A DNA stretch of 64,000 bases. Origin: Epiperipatus broadwayi. Taxonomy: Eukaryota; Onychophora; Udeonychophora; Euonychophora; Peripatidae. The position numbers and the translations under genes are program-made. Below the pieces are notes generated by a model. It was given only the letters and a program-made list of their open reading frames with translations. It did not search any database and was not told the origin of the DNA. How positions within the stretch are numbered: the first letter of the stretch is position 1; each line of letters begins with the position of its first letter. Of the stretch, positions 20,882 to 33,010 are shown piece after piece. The stretch spans positions 1,616,001 to 1,680,000 of the forward strand of contig JAQFVV010000037.1 in the NCBI GenBank assembly GCA_028023455.1, in the 5' to 3' direction.

Positions 20882-21740
20882 CTAAAGTTGATAATATGAA
20901 TGGAGTATAATTAAGGGGAAGTGTAAGAACTATGAATTGAAAATTAACAATTTAAGTATGACGAGGAATTTACACAACTGAAGCAGAATCTGAAGCAAAC
21001 CATTGATTATATTTTGTAAATAAAGAAAAATTAAAAAAGATACAAAAGAAATAAATAATGGGGTTAAATGAAAAATAAAAAAATGATATAGTAGTAATCC
21101 TAATTTTATGATAGTAAAATTAGAGCTATCTGAAAGAATAAGCAATACAATTCATAAGAAGATTGACATGGATGGTTCAGAAATAAGCAATGAGGTTGAA
21201 TAAGTTCAATACTATTTTAGAAACAATTATGAAAGATGATTTTACAAATTATAAAGAGTAGATAGATATAGTGAAGAAGATTTCAAATTAGAATTTATTT
21301 TAAACCAACGGGATTAATATGAGAAAATGCAGGGAAAACATTTTTTAAAATGTTAAAAGAAGAAGGAAGGGGTTAGAATTATAAAGATATTATTAAGAAA
21401 TAATTGACGAAAAAGAAAATAAATATTAAATTGAATAACTATTTAAAGAAAAAAGAAAGAGCATTTAATAAAAAAATTAACAGTTGTGAAAATTTTTGGA
21501 GTTGTATAAAGGAAAAACAAAAGTAAGTAAAGGATGGTGTATTATTAAATGCAGATAAAAACATGAGAGTAGAGAAGAACTTCTTCAGGGAAAATATGCT
21601 AAGCATAGTTTAAGAGAAAGTTTTTATAAAATTATAGTTGATAATAAAATTTCAGAAAATGGGAAGATGTGAAAATTAAATGATTATAGAAAGATAAAGA
21701 TTTTTGGTAGAAAACTATCTATGAAACAGTAACAATCAAA
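20882..21740 (+). mobile_element. LINE family C, continuation after the insertion
   Basis: The reading of the LINE resumes with 'ctaaagttgataatatgaat'. It encodes a degraded endonuclease end with 'QLKQNLKQTIDYI'-like sequence near 20980-21015. Further on, a lysine-rich linker (near 21460-21530, KKINSC...FWSCIKEKQK) leads toward where an RT would begin. It is dead and truncated. Confidence 0.6.
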
Positions 21741-21829
21741 TAAATATCTTTATCCTGTTTTTCCATAAAATAATAATTAGAAGAAAAAAAAATCTTTACA
21801 AGAGCTATATAAATATCAAATTTTTTTAT

Positions 21830-21885
21830 ACATTAAAAGCCTTTTTCAGCACCTGATTTGGTGCCCTTTTCAAGTGTTAATAATC
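21830..21885 (-). ncRNA. Degenerate Penelope-type terminal motif
   Basis: The minus strand reads CACTTGAAAAGG, a stem GGCACC/GGTGC with loop AAATCA, then TGAAAAAGGC. The layout matches the CTTGAAA-stem-GAAA form of the dimer at 19.2-20.9 kb. No ORF is attached, so it is probably a relic. Confidence 0.35.
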
Positions 21886-22202
21886 TATTATGTTACCAAA
21901 CTATTTCAGACATAAAACCATCTAGTGTTCAATAATGAAATTAAAACAAACAATACTAATATAAATCAGTAAAATAAATCAAAACTCATATATAAATCCA
22001 ATAATTACAAAATAATTGACTATATCATAATATAATAAATAAAATAAATTACGTGCATCTTTTTTTTATTACTTTTTTACAATTATATATATGTCAATTT
22101 ATATAATTTTCCCTAGATTGCTGAATGTTATAATTGATTTTTTTTCTAGATGTAATAATTGAAATATTTTTAAATACATGACAATTTCTGTTACTTTTAT
22201 TT

Positions 22203-22562
22203 TAGAAAAATCACAAATGTTAAGAAAAGTAACCAATGAAAATGGTATACTGTAAATGTTTTTTTGCATTCAAAATGGGATTTCTCTTTTCAATACAGCT
22301 CTCTTATATAAGAACAAAGCTATTATGGCTAATATATACATATATTTGAAAATAAGCAAAATATTGTAAAAATATTTTAAAACTAAGATAAATAAGAAAC
22401 GTTATGAGCTTTGCTCCTTAATATATATATATATATATAATAGCTTTGTCTCTATATAAGAACTAAAGCTACATTTAGAAAATGAATCCCTGTTTGAATG
22501 CAAAAACCATTTATAATATAAGTTTTCATTGGTCACTCTTAACATCTGACTGATTTTTCTAA
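22203..22562. mobile_element. Palindromic MITE, about 360 bp
   Basis: The outer arms TTTAGAAAAATCA (22203) and TGATTTTTCTAAA (ending about 22562) continue inward through 'accaatgaaaa' and 'gcattcaaa' blocks to about 22320 and 22441. The central 120 bp are AT-rich with a TA run. It encodes no protein. Arms about 80-85% similar by eye suggest an older element. Confidence 0.7.
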
Positions 22563-22592
22563 ACACATGTCCATGCATTCATATATGTTATT

Positions 22593-22822
22593 AAAACTAG
22601 TCAACCCTTAGACAATATTAATATAAATAACAATCAACAATCTCAAACTGTTGTCAAGGCAATCTCCTTTTAACAATAAAGGTGTTAAAAGAAGGTTGTC
22701 TCAACAACAGTTTGAGATTGTTGATTGTTATTGATATTCAGATTGTCTTAAAAGGAGATTGCCTTGATAACAGTTTGAGATTGTTGATTGGTATTGATAT
22801 TGTCTAAGTGTTGACTAGTTTT
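22593..22822. mobile_element. Palindromic MITE with TA flanks, about 230 bp
   Basis: The inverted ends AAAACTAGTCAAC and GTTGACTAGTTTT enclose about 80-bp arms, including 'caatctcaaactgttgt' and its complement. TA at each edge would fit a Tc1/mariner-type target. A third partial arm (about 22690-22745) lies inside, so the element has a partly duplicated arm. Confidence 0.75.
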
Positions 22823-22829
22823 ACCTTGA

Positions 22830-24610
22830 GCATTATTACACTTATATATATATATGAGAACAATCAGAAATAAATGAGATAAAAAAGAAAATGATCAATA
22901 GATGGAAAATAAATAGAACATGCATGCATAAAAATGTTCAATATCTGAATATTATAAATATGATTAAATATGGAGCAGGATAATGTGACATTCAGGATAA
23001 TTATTCCATCACCATCATATATAAACAATCTTTATTATGAAGTTCAAATAATTGTTCAACTTATTAATACTGTTTTATTATACTGGACTATATAAAAAAC
23101 TATTAATTTATTCTCTACTTGAGTGTAATCAAATCTATTATGTACTAGAATCAGTTATACATTGTATCTTATCTACATTATAACAGCAAGCAACTATATC
23201 TATTAAACAATTATGCAAAAATTACCTAAATAACCCAATGATTGATAGTCTAAAATAATGGCATTTGCTTCTACATCTACTTTATATTATCATCATTATT
23301 GAATCATTCATTTTCATTCAGTATTCATCACCACACTCTCTAGCTACATAGCAGACTTCTATTTACCCAAACCAAATCAGAATGGGCACAATTCTCTCCC
23401 GACAATGGCTATTTTATAATCTATTCATGATTGAAACATTCTAAAAATTGATTAAACTGCAACTTATTGAATTTAAATTTCCAAATAAATTTCATAAATC
23501 ACAAATCACTCTTAAATTCTTGATAATACTTTTATTGAATTATTAACTTCTAATACGAGTTTATTTTTTCACATTTTTAGATGTATTGCAATGGAAGTAA
23601 AATGAATAATATAAATATTCACATTCTCAATCCAAGATACTTATGATGGTCCATATAATTGCATTTATATACAAAGATAAGACAGCTGCTCCTTTCTTTT
23701 CAAAGTCTCTATCACATGGCTTAGATCAATAGTTTTCTCATATTCAGTAAAATAACATAGTGGTTGATTACTGTCTGTTTAAAATTACAATTGGAAACTG
23801 AGCTAGAAAATATCTTAGTCAATTACATTATATCTTACACTTTAGGGCTTAAATCCAATATATTTCTAAATATGATAGTCACTCTTCAATATTTCCATAT
23901 CAACTCACTATTATCTTTAATTTACTTTAAGAAACAATATGTATGTAAGACAAGTCAATAACATCTATCTTCTAAACCTTTTATTTTCTCATGTAATATA
24001 ATATTAAATGTTGAATGGATAGTCTGATCATAACTTTAAATTTCATGAGTAATCAACATGTGACATTTACCACAAAATAAATTAAAATATTAACAGAAGA
24101 TTAATAAAATGTACATCAATATAATAGCAGAGAAATTTCTAAAGAATGAATATCCAATCGATTCACCAACTTGATAAAAACAGACTCATCATTCCCACTT
24201 ACAGACGTCTTCAAAAATAAGTCAATTTATCAGAGTTTAAATTAGATTTTCAGGATCAAACAGTTTCTCAATATGAACTCATATATATATATATTACTCA
24301 TCATTTATAATTTAATATTTTTATATAACTATTTTGTATCTCTAATACTATTGCATAATCAATATATTAGGGGTGTCAAAAATTAGTGTAATACATATAT
24401 ATGAAAAAGTTACATCAAAATAATTAACTAAAAACTTAATGATATTTTTTAAAATTTCTTTTTAAATTTTGTTTGTAATTGTGTTAATATAATTCAGTAA
24501 TTAATAGAGAGTTGGAGTTGTTTATATTTTTAAAAAAAAATTTAAACTTTATACTTTTTCAAATATATTCACGTTAGTAAAAAACACAAGTTACTATTTC
24601 GTACTAGTCT
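22830..24610. other. AT-rich non-coding stretch
   Basis: No gene or clear repeat. Short TA tracts occur near 22841-22855 and 24281-24293. Confidence 0.4.
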
Positions 24611-24619
24611 ATATGTTAT

Positions 24620-24870
24620 TATTGATCATTATTGTTTTTAATTATTAATAATCCAGTGCTGAATGAAGATCTTAGTAAGTTTAATTCAATTTCTCCAATT
24701 CCTAGCTTTTCAGCAAATTTCCTTATTTCAACCATTCATCTCATATGTGGTCGTTTACTAGATCATTTACGACTTTTAGAATCCAGTTTAAAATTCCATC
24801 TGCCCATGTATTATTATCACTTTTAGAAATATGTCCAGCATAGAGACTGTATTTAGAAAAGTACAAAAAA
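24620..24870 (-). mobile_element. LINE 3'-end fragment, family A-like
   Basis: The sequence around 24680-24845 aligns by eye with 4560-4750: 'atttctccaattcctag', 'catctcatatgtggt' and 'agaatccagttta' are shared. It is the C-terminal coding end of the same or a close LINE family on the minus strand, truncated where the LTR element begins. Confidence 0.65.
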
Positions 24871-24919
24871 AGTTTGAATAAAATAATAATAATAACAATT
24901 TAATTAGAAGACAAGAATT

Positions 24920-25852
24920 TGTGGGGTTATTTCGTTCCAGTTGTGCTTGTTGATTCCTTAGGTTCTCCATGAACTTCCTCAGTTTGTGGGGTTATTTTCA
25001 TCCAGTTTTCTGGTTGATTCTTTAGGTTGAGTTTCAATTGACAGCTACAGAAGCGGTGATCCCTCTAGCAGGTCAGGCAGAGATCTTACATTGCGAGTCA
25101 GTGATGAGACGGCTTGAATCCGAACCCACGTCCCTTTAACGCCACTAGCCACGCACTTCTTCCATTTTCTTTTAGCTGTCACTTCTCTAAAGTCTCTACT
25201 AGCAATGCCAGACAAAAATTGTAAATTTATTAATCTCTTTCTTTTTTCATTGTTTTTAAAATTTTTAATTAAGACTTAGATTTCCAACCAATTCTTATCA
25301 TTATGTTTATTTAATTAGTGGCTGGAATGTAAGTCCCAATTAATTTAACAGATCAGGCAAAGATCTTCCGTTGATAACATTTTTTTGTCCGTGGAATTTA
25401 ATTTGTCCAACAGACTTTCACACCTATGGCCATATTGTTTCTTTTTATATATATCACATCTTACATTTATTTTATTTAAAGTTTACAATTCATTCATTTT
25501 TTTCACATTTACGTTTTACATTTATTTTAATTTGTTATAATATTTTTTTTTTAATGAGAGAGAAGACACACATTTCTTTATGCTTTTTTCCCCCTCTCCC
25601 ACAATAAACAAAATAACTTTCTAGCATTTGACTTACAAGAGAGAAAGAGGCACACTTCTTTATTTATGCAGACTCCCTCCCCTTCTCTTACTATTACAAA
25701 ATCCACAGTAATTTTGACATTAGAATTTCAATTTTTCTATTCCTTCCTTTTTTTAAAAAAAATATTTATTAGCTAATTTATTTCACCTTTATTACTTTCT
25801 AATTTTATTAATAAATATATGTGCATGTCGACGACTTTACGTGGTCGTCACA
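24920..25852 (-). mobile_element. LTR (3' LTR) of gag-only retroelement
   Basis: This 933-bp repeat is matched by 29198-30129. On the minus strand it begins TGTGACGACC and ends CCCCACA, giving TG...CA ends. Internal subrepeats of about 60 bp occur near 24960-25025. Since the gag-like frames read on the minus strand, this left copy is the 3' LTR. No TSD could be seen, and the left border may be slightly truncated. Confidence 0.82.
25108..25155 (-). promoter_or_regulatory. tRNA-like A-box/B-box inside the LTR
   Basis: The minus strand reads GTGGCTAGTGGCG, a good A-box match (TGGCTAGTGG), and GTGGGTTCGGATTC, a B-box match, about 30 bp apart. The same occurs in the right LTR (about 29368-29435). 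It could be an ancestral SINE insertion in the LTR or a chance similarity. Confidence 0.45.
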
Positions 25853-25880
25853 TTACACTCCGCCCGTTTTTGAGAATTAA
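25853..25880 (-). promoter_or_regulatory. Candidate polypurine tract
   Basis: On the minus strand AAAAACGGGCGGAG precedes the LTR start TGTGACGACC by a few bases. This is where a retroelement polypurine primer is expected. Confidence 0.5.
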
Positions 25881-26990
25881 AATCGGGTCGAATCTTATTC
25901 CGAGATGAGAGCCTATTTTAATTCTTTGCTTTCAACTCTTACTTCTGCTTTTATTACATACTTTCCCACTCTGTCATGATGAGTGATAATGATGATGAGG
26001 ATGACTGCAGAGAGACAGCTAGGTAAAGCTACACAATTCTTTTCGATCAATTTTGTCTGATCAACCAATTTAATCTCTACGCATACGAGACCATGGCATA
26101 ACTTAACTCTATCAAAACAAAAAACATAACAGGATTTAAAGCATGTGAACAGCAGGATATTTCTACTGCCTGTTCATCTTGCGCAAACAACAAATTCTTA
26201 TTCTTGATTTATTTATTTATTTTATTTGAGGCACTAATTCTTATTTCTTCATTTATTTATTTTGAGACACTAATTTTTATTATATTGGGACACTAATTCT
26301 TATTATATAATGAGTCCAGGATTCTTACTGGTGCTTCATTTAAAAGTTTAACCATCGAGAGCCATGAGAATCTAAAGTGCGAAGAGACGGCTGAATCAAG
26401 CTCAAAATACGACCCAACATAATGCATACACACACACATATATGCCTCAATCTGCAACCTCATACACCTATCAGTGATATCTATCATTTAAGCATTATCA
26501 CTGTTGTTCATTCAGTTTATTTTATTAATTATTAAATGGCTCTTTAATGAGCCTAAACGATTCTTATTTTATTTTTACTTTTATTTATTTGTCAATTATA
26601 TCTGCATTTATAACTGACAGATTGTGATATGAATAAACTATTTATAGATTTCTTTTTTTTTTTGTTATTACTTTTATTTACAATGGTCTTGCTGTGCTTG
26701 ACTGCACATAAATACGCGTCAAGTTTATCATTGATTTTACTCCGTGAATATCATTATTTTTTTTGTCTATTATAGCTCATTAAGTCTATCATACACATGA
26801 AAAAAAAATCTATCATTAATTTCCCTCCGTGAACACTACTCCTTTTTTTTGTTTATCATAGTACTTTAATTATTTGTTGTGAGACGATTTGCCCCACCTG
26901 TCATACGTTTACAAAAAAAACAATTTTATTTTTCATGATCCCATTACGTTATCCGTTTTATCGTACCGACCTACCCGTCCGTTTATTTCC
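25881..26990. other. Internal non-coding part of the gag-only LTR element
   Basis: AT-rich sequence with no pol-like frame; reverse transcriptase, RNase H and integrase are absent where they would be expected. Tandem 'cactaattcttattt' blocks occur near 26230-26305. Confidence 0.6.
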
Positions 26991-26997
26991 TTTCGGC

Positions 26998-27477
26998 TTA
27001 GTTTTTGTCTGGAGATTTCTTATGCTTTTTACCATACATATTTCCACTTTCGCTTGGAACTGGAGCAATGTTCCGATGTCCTCTAGAGTTGACCTGCTCA
27101 TATGGATCATTTATATTTGAACCTCTTTCAATCTGTTCAAACAATTTAGCGCTTTCTGCATTATCAGGAAATGTCTGGTTTCCTTCCCAATAATCGCGGT
27201 GAGGATTGAATTGCATCTTTCCTATGTGTGGATCATTGGGCTGGGGTTTAAATTCCCGATCCTCCGCCTTGTAATTAGGCCTAGTGCTGTCAAACGCATT
27301 TAGCGACTCAGTAACCTGTCCGACAGTCTTTCCTTCTGGGCCTATAAGCATTTGCTCCACATTGTTACTTTCGCTATTTATTTGCAAGCACTTGCTCACG
27401 CTTTCTTGCTCTTTATTGTCAGCTCTTATTATCTCTGTTATATTTTCTATTTTATTCTCACCTCTTTCTACTCTCAC
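26998..27477 (-). pseudogene. Gag-like remnant, C-terminal part
   Basis: A 159-residue minus-strand frame, hydrophilic and rich in Asn, Glu, Pro and Lys. It contains PNDPHIGKMQFNPHRDYW and ends in a basic GKKHKKSPDKN tail. I recognise no catalytic domain. Its location between two LTRs, on the same strand and just downstream of a coiled-coil frame, makes a capsid (gag) polyprotein fragment the best reading. Codon and base composition are clearly less AT-rich than the surroundings, so it was coding recently. It has no zinc knuckle. Confidence 0.5.
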
Positions 27478-27701
27478 TTCTATCCTCTCAACTGTGTTCG
27501 CTAACTGAGTTACTTCTAGTTGTATGCTTTCTATAACCTTTCTGTTGTCATTTTTTATTCTTCAATTTCCTCCCCTTGCTTTATTTTCTCCAGTAGTTCC
27601 TCCTGGTGATCCTGCCTTTCATTTGCAACCTTCATTTGGTCTGAGGTTTGTTCACATTTTTCCTTCACTTCTTAAATTTTTTGGCTAAAATCCTTACTGT
27701 G

Positions 27702-27980
27702 TCATTCGCCCAACTCTTTTATCTTCCTACTATTCCTTTCACCTATTTCCCTCATTTCCATAAACAACCTTTGCTGGCCTTCCATTAATTTCGTGAACAT
27801 GTCCATTATATTATAACTTTCTATTTTATTTTTGTCATTAACTACTGTCTCCATTCCCTTTCTAATTTCTATATCTCCGTCACTAGCTATTTCTCCGGAC
27901 GGTTCCATTAGTTCTTTGGAGGGTTTTCCTATTTCACCCACTAGAGCGTCCATTGTTATTTTTGATCTGGTGTGCATCAA
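27702..27980 (-). pseudogene. Gag-like remnant, N-terminal coiled coil
   Basis: This 92-residue frame starts with Met near 27980 (MMHTRSKITMDALVGE). It contains MDMFTKLMEGQQRLFMEMRE, a Leu/Met/Gln-rich helix typical of Gypsy gag N-termini. The helix seems to continue after a stop at 27702, through sequence reading KEKCEQTSDQMKVANERQD around 27590-27660, toward the frame at 26998-27477. One ancestral gag ORF, now broken by stops or a frameshift, explains all three pieces. Confidence 0.55.
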
Positions 27981-27999
27981 ATTTATTTAGCACACACAT

Positions 28000-29197
28000 A
28001 CTAATTAATTACTTATATTTTATTCTACAGATTTACTATCTAACCTTATCCTTATAGAATTATATTACTTTACTAACTTTATATTTCACGGACACTAGGT
28101 ACGTTTGTTCGGCTCTCCCCATCTCACTCACTAATCATCACTCACCCAAGCCTGCCTTCAAGACCCTTCCGCAACTGTCTCCAATTTACAACCTAACTTC
28201 CCACATTGAATCATGTTCTCTTTCTCTCCTTTTATCCACTAATATTTATTTTATTTCTTGCTTTGTCTACCACAAAGCTATTTTTTGATTTGTTTATTAA
28301 TTATTGCATAAACTATTAATTTTGTTATATTAGAATTCAAATGGGCTGAACTTGTAAACGTGAAAATATCCCAGACTCTGGCCCCCTATTATAACGGAAA
28401 TGGTTATTCGTACAGTTGCTTATTTATTTGTGTATTCAATTATATCTATTTCGATTATTTTATTCTATATTATACTTATTTATTATATTTTAATTTTTTT
28501 CATAACTTATATTTTCTATCCATTTATTGTTTACAACTTAGATTCTTTATTATCTTATTCATTATTTTAACCAACGCCGTTACAATACAAGCAGAGAGCT
28601 AATACAGATACAAATTTAACTTTATATCTATACCCTTGACTGAACCCCAAGGCAATACGTACATATTATCTTGGCGTTATTTTTCCCAGCCAAAACTCTC
28701 TGCTGCTGAACAAAGCAAACTATCTCAAAGAAACTTAGCGAATGTTCAGCGCATGCTATTTATTTTTTAGAATTGGGATTCCGCACGAACAAGCAGCACA
28801 TGAATATCTTAAACAAATCAGCATGCCCCTTTAATCACTACTTACATTTCCCCCCCCCCTGTCGTAGCTTGGTGATAAGAGAATAAAGCAAGGATACGAA
28901 ATTTAATGACAAATATGTTTAATAATAATACTCACACTTGATATAAAAAAAAATACATTATAATAATAATAACAAAAAAACACACTTATAAATACATGGT
29001 TATAGTAACATATGAAACAAATCAAATATTAAAGTTCTTAAAGTCCTGTAGATATAGTTCTATTTTATCGAATCATTACTTTTATATTTAGTTATGAATA
29101 GTACATAAATGAAAATACATGCATGCTTTTACCTAGGATTTGTTGTAATTGTCCCATGGGTATTTCTTCCGAGCGCTCTTGATTAACTTCCTCAGTT
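28000..29197. other. 5' non-coding interior of the gag-only LTR element
   Basis: This lies between the 5' LTR (right) and the gag-like start. No classic primer-binding site TGG could be placed with confidence directly after the LTR. A C run lies near 28851-28860. Confidence 0.45.
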
Positions 29198-30129
29198 TGT
29201 GGGGTTATTTCCTTCCAGTTTTGCTTGTTGATTCCTTAGGTTCTCTATGAACTTCCTCAGTTTGTGGGGTTATTTTCATCCAGTTTTCTGGTTGATTCTT
29301 TAGGTTGAGTTTCTATTGACAGCTACAGAAGCAGCAATCCCTCTAGCAGGTCAGGCAGAGATCTTACATTGCGAGTCAGTGATGAGACAGCTTGATTCCG
29401 AACCCACATCCCTTTAATGCCACTAGCCACGCACTTCTTCCATTTTCTTTTAGCTGTCGCTTCTCTAAAGTCTCTACTAGCAATGCCAGACAAAAATTGT
29501 AATTGTATTAATCTCTTTCTTTGTTCATTGTTTTTAAAATTTTTAATTAAGACTTAGATTTCCAACCAATTCTTATCATTATGTTTATTTAATTAGTGGC
29601 TGGAATGTAAGTCCCAATTAATTTAACAGATCAGGCAAAGATCTTCCGTTGATAACATTTTTTTTCCGTGGAATTTAATTTGTCCAACAGACTTTCACAC
29701 CTTTGGCCATATTGTTTCTTTTTATATATATCACATCTTACATTTATTTTATTTAAAGTTTACAATTCATTCATTTTTTTCACATTTACATTTTACATTT
29801 ATTTTAATTTGTTATAATATTTTTTTTTTTAATGAGAGAGAAGACACGCATTTCTTTATGCTTCCTTCCCCCCTCTCCCACAATAAACAAAATAATTTTC
29901 TAGCATTTGACTTACAAGAGAGAAAGAGACACATTTCTTTATTTATGCAGCCCCCTCCCCTTCTCTTACTATTACAAAATTCACAGTAGTTTTGACATTA
30001 GAATTTCAATTTTTCTTTTCCTTCCTTTTTTTTAAAAAAAATTAATTAGCTAATTTATTTCACCTTTATTACTTTCTAATTTTATTAATAAATATATATG
30101 TGTGTCGACAACTTTACGTGGTCGTCACA
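29198..30129 (-). mobile_element. LTR (5' LTR) of gag-only retroelement
   Basis: This is the partner of 24920-25852, about 97% similar by eye, with shared 60-bp subrepeats and tRNA-like boxes. It ends at 30129 exactly where the truncated Gypsy LTR begins. Confidence 0.82.
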
Positions 30130-31873
30130 ATATATATAACACTACACTGTATAGATTTTTTTTCCATACAATATATTTTGTGGGAATTGATAATATTTCG
30201 GTATGATTAAAATGAATAGCACTGTTAATAGAACACAACATCCTTTTAGATTATAAGAATTCAACAAAAGATATAAAATGAAACCTTTAAAGATTTAGTA
30301 ATTGTAACAGAATTCCCATTTATGGCCATATTAATGCATTATTGTTAGTACAACACAATCTCCTTTTTAGATTGTAAGAATTCAAGAAAAGAAATAAAAT
30401 TAAACCCTTTAAAGATTCGCTGTTTCTCACCCAGTATATTTATGAGCATCACTTTATGACCTCAAGCACCAATCTTATATTACTATAAGAATTATACTGG
30501 GAGAGCTAGAATACTAATATGGAAATGATAAGGCAATATACCTTGACTAGATCACTCAGAGTGGGTTATTATTTAATCATGGGAAATATATGGGGATTAC
30601 ACTGCATGAAGACAAACCTTCTTAAATCAAATAGTTATTACAATAATTTATAACTTTAATATTCTTACAAACTCAAAACAAAACACAAACAAAGATATAC
30701 AAATTTCATTTTTATTTTTAATATTATACTTTTATGCCTGTCTTATTTATGTGACCCAATTATTTTGTGTTCAAAAGTTAGAAAAATACATATAGAAACA
30801 CAGTGCATAAACCATGTATAAGGCAATAGGAAGTATACATAAAAAAACAAATATCAGGTTCATCCAGATATCAAAAGAATCACTTTAAGTTCATAAGATT
30901 TAATAAAGAATGTTTATGTATAAAAGTTTATGAATAGTTCAAGGCTTCTGAACATTTGCAACATTAAATGAATATAGGTGGTAAATGTGCAAATTATCTG
31001 AATTTCTTTCTTCCCCTGAGAAAACTAAAGGTAAAATATTTCTTTTTAATGTGTATTGCATTCAACATAATGGCCAAAGAAGTAGGTGATTCAAATGTTC
31101 TGATCTGCTTTATTGATTTTCGATCTGCTAATATTGTTGGAGCTTGATCTTGACATCAAAGTAACTGGTTTCATTAATAATATTCACTCATTTTGCAGAA
31201 ACTTCAATATCTTTGGGAACAGGATTGTAAAGCTTATCAATCTTATGACTCTACCCCAACCTGCTCATAATTGGCAAAGATCTTTTCAGCACTATGGTCA
31301 AAGCGACATGTTAACAAGATTTCCAACAGCAAGTTAAGAACAAGAATCCTTATAATCTTTTTATTTTTATTTTTATATACCCCCTTCCCTTTTCTATAAA
31401 GTTCTGCCACTCAAATCTGGATTCTTATAAAACAAAAGCAAAAAAGCTTTTAGCACCTCAAAATATTTTTACTTTTCTTTAGTTTTGATCAAAATTATTT
31501 TGAATCTAAAACAAATCTCCTTAATTTAAATTCTTCAGAAATAGATCAAGTGCATTTTGATATCTTTTTCATTTAATTTCACCAAATAAACTTTGTTACT
31601 TTCATCTTGGAATTAAAAACATATTTCTATCTGCATTTTTCTTTTTATTTTAATAATATTAATACTTTTATTCCATACATCACTAGATACATGCATTTCC
31701 AAAAATAAAAGAGAACATACCCCTCACCCCTCTTGATTATTTTAACCTTTTAAATCCCTAATTAGAAATATAAAATAAAAAATTATGTCTCTTTTTATTT
31801 TACTCAGATATTCAATTTAGTTTTATGCTAATTTACCATTTTTAAAACAGGGTTTGAATGTAGCCCTGTCACA
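30130..31873 (-). mobile_element. 3' LTR of Gypsy element, outer end truncated
   Basis: It matches 39960-41615 over its length, including 'cactttatgacctc' and 'catgggaaatatatggg' blocks. On the minus strand it starts TGTGACAGGGC, the counterpart of TGTAACAGGGC in the right LTR. About 45 bp of the far end are missing at the junction with the neighbouring LTR element. By eye the two LTRs differ by more than a tenth, so the element is old. Short ORFs inside are not genes. Confidence 0.82.
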
Positions 31874-33010
31874 ACATATTTGAATGACTTCTAAATATCA
31901 TGCAACATTCACAGTGACATGGTCTTGAGGGAGTGAGCATTGTATGATCCCCTCAACTTATGCCTAGTATTCATCCAGAATGCATTATTTCATTGACTTT
32001 TAATGATAGGGAATGGTTCCTCATATAAACTGCAAAATTTCTTATAGATAAATTTTTCTGGTTCTCTCACATGCAGGGACTTCACCATGACTAGGATTCT
32101 CTAGTTTGTGTTTGTTTCTTTCCAGAGTTTTTTGCAAAAGTGTATAATATGCCCACTCATGGTCCTCCTCCAGATTTTATTGGCATTTCCTTTGGACCTG
32201 GTATGGCCTTGATTAATTTAGGAGTATGTTCGCCAAACTGAAGCCACATGAGAAAGAATCCTGTGGACTCATTATCCACCCAATTTATGTTCATTTTACT
32301 GGAATTGTTTTAACCCATCCATGGTGATTAGTGGGTCAGAATGTCCTAAACAACCTATCCAACTCATTCATCACCTGCACGCATGGGTTCAATTGAGGAT
32401 TCCTAATTGATGTTAGTATGTATTGAATCCCTGAAATTTGAACCCATGGTTTTCATTATCTGGAGATAAATGGTGTGCCAAGATCCAAGAGGATACTTTG
32501 GAGTTTTTCTGTCACAGTAAAATATTCCTTCTCATGGAAACATATGGTGTTTCAGGTATTTATTTGAGTCATTGGATACACAGCCACAAATTTACTGAAT
32601 AGACCATACACCACCAACAAATATATTTTTCTATTACAGACAGGCAATGGCCCATAATAATCCATGGGCAATCATATTGAGTGGTTTCATTGAGATTATG
32701 GAGTTCATTGGGCCTGCATAATTCCTATTAGCAGGCTATTTTCTGGTAAAGATCACATCGCCTGATCATCCCCATGACAGTCCTATACATGCCTGGCCAA
32801 TAAATAATTGCCTAAGACAATTTTCAGTTTTGCACACCCTGTCTTGTCACTATACTTGGTGGATGTGTCTCACCACCACATTTCTCATTTGCTGAGGTAT
32901 TACAGGTCTACAACTTTTTGATCCTCACTTTGTTATTATTGTTAATACAATTTTTGTTGAAATGAAACTTTTTGGTCCTCTTTTTGTTCTGTATTGGAGA
33001 ACAGCTTGGT
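31874..33010 (-). pseudogene. Gypsy integrase remnant
   Basis: With frameshifts and stops, the minus strand reads GPLPVCNRKIYLLVVYGLFS and then KFVAVYPM near 32560-32660. This is the region around the catalytic Asp of retroviral-type integrases, usually (D)..GPLP....YVLVVVD.FTKW..A.P. Toward 32300 it continues into a C-terminal part. Integrase would insert the cDNA into the genome. The copy is non-functional. The order gag-protease-RT-RNase H-integrase from right to left identifies Gypsy/Metaviridae. Confidence 0.75.

Noticed and set aside
31113-31337. 74-codon plus-strand frame
   Set aside because: It lies inside a Gypsy LTR, has no motif, and the other LTR does not keep it open.
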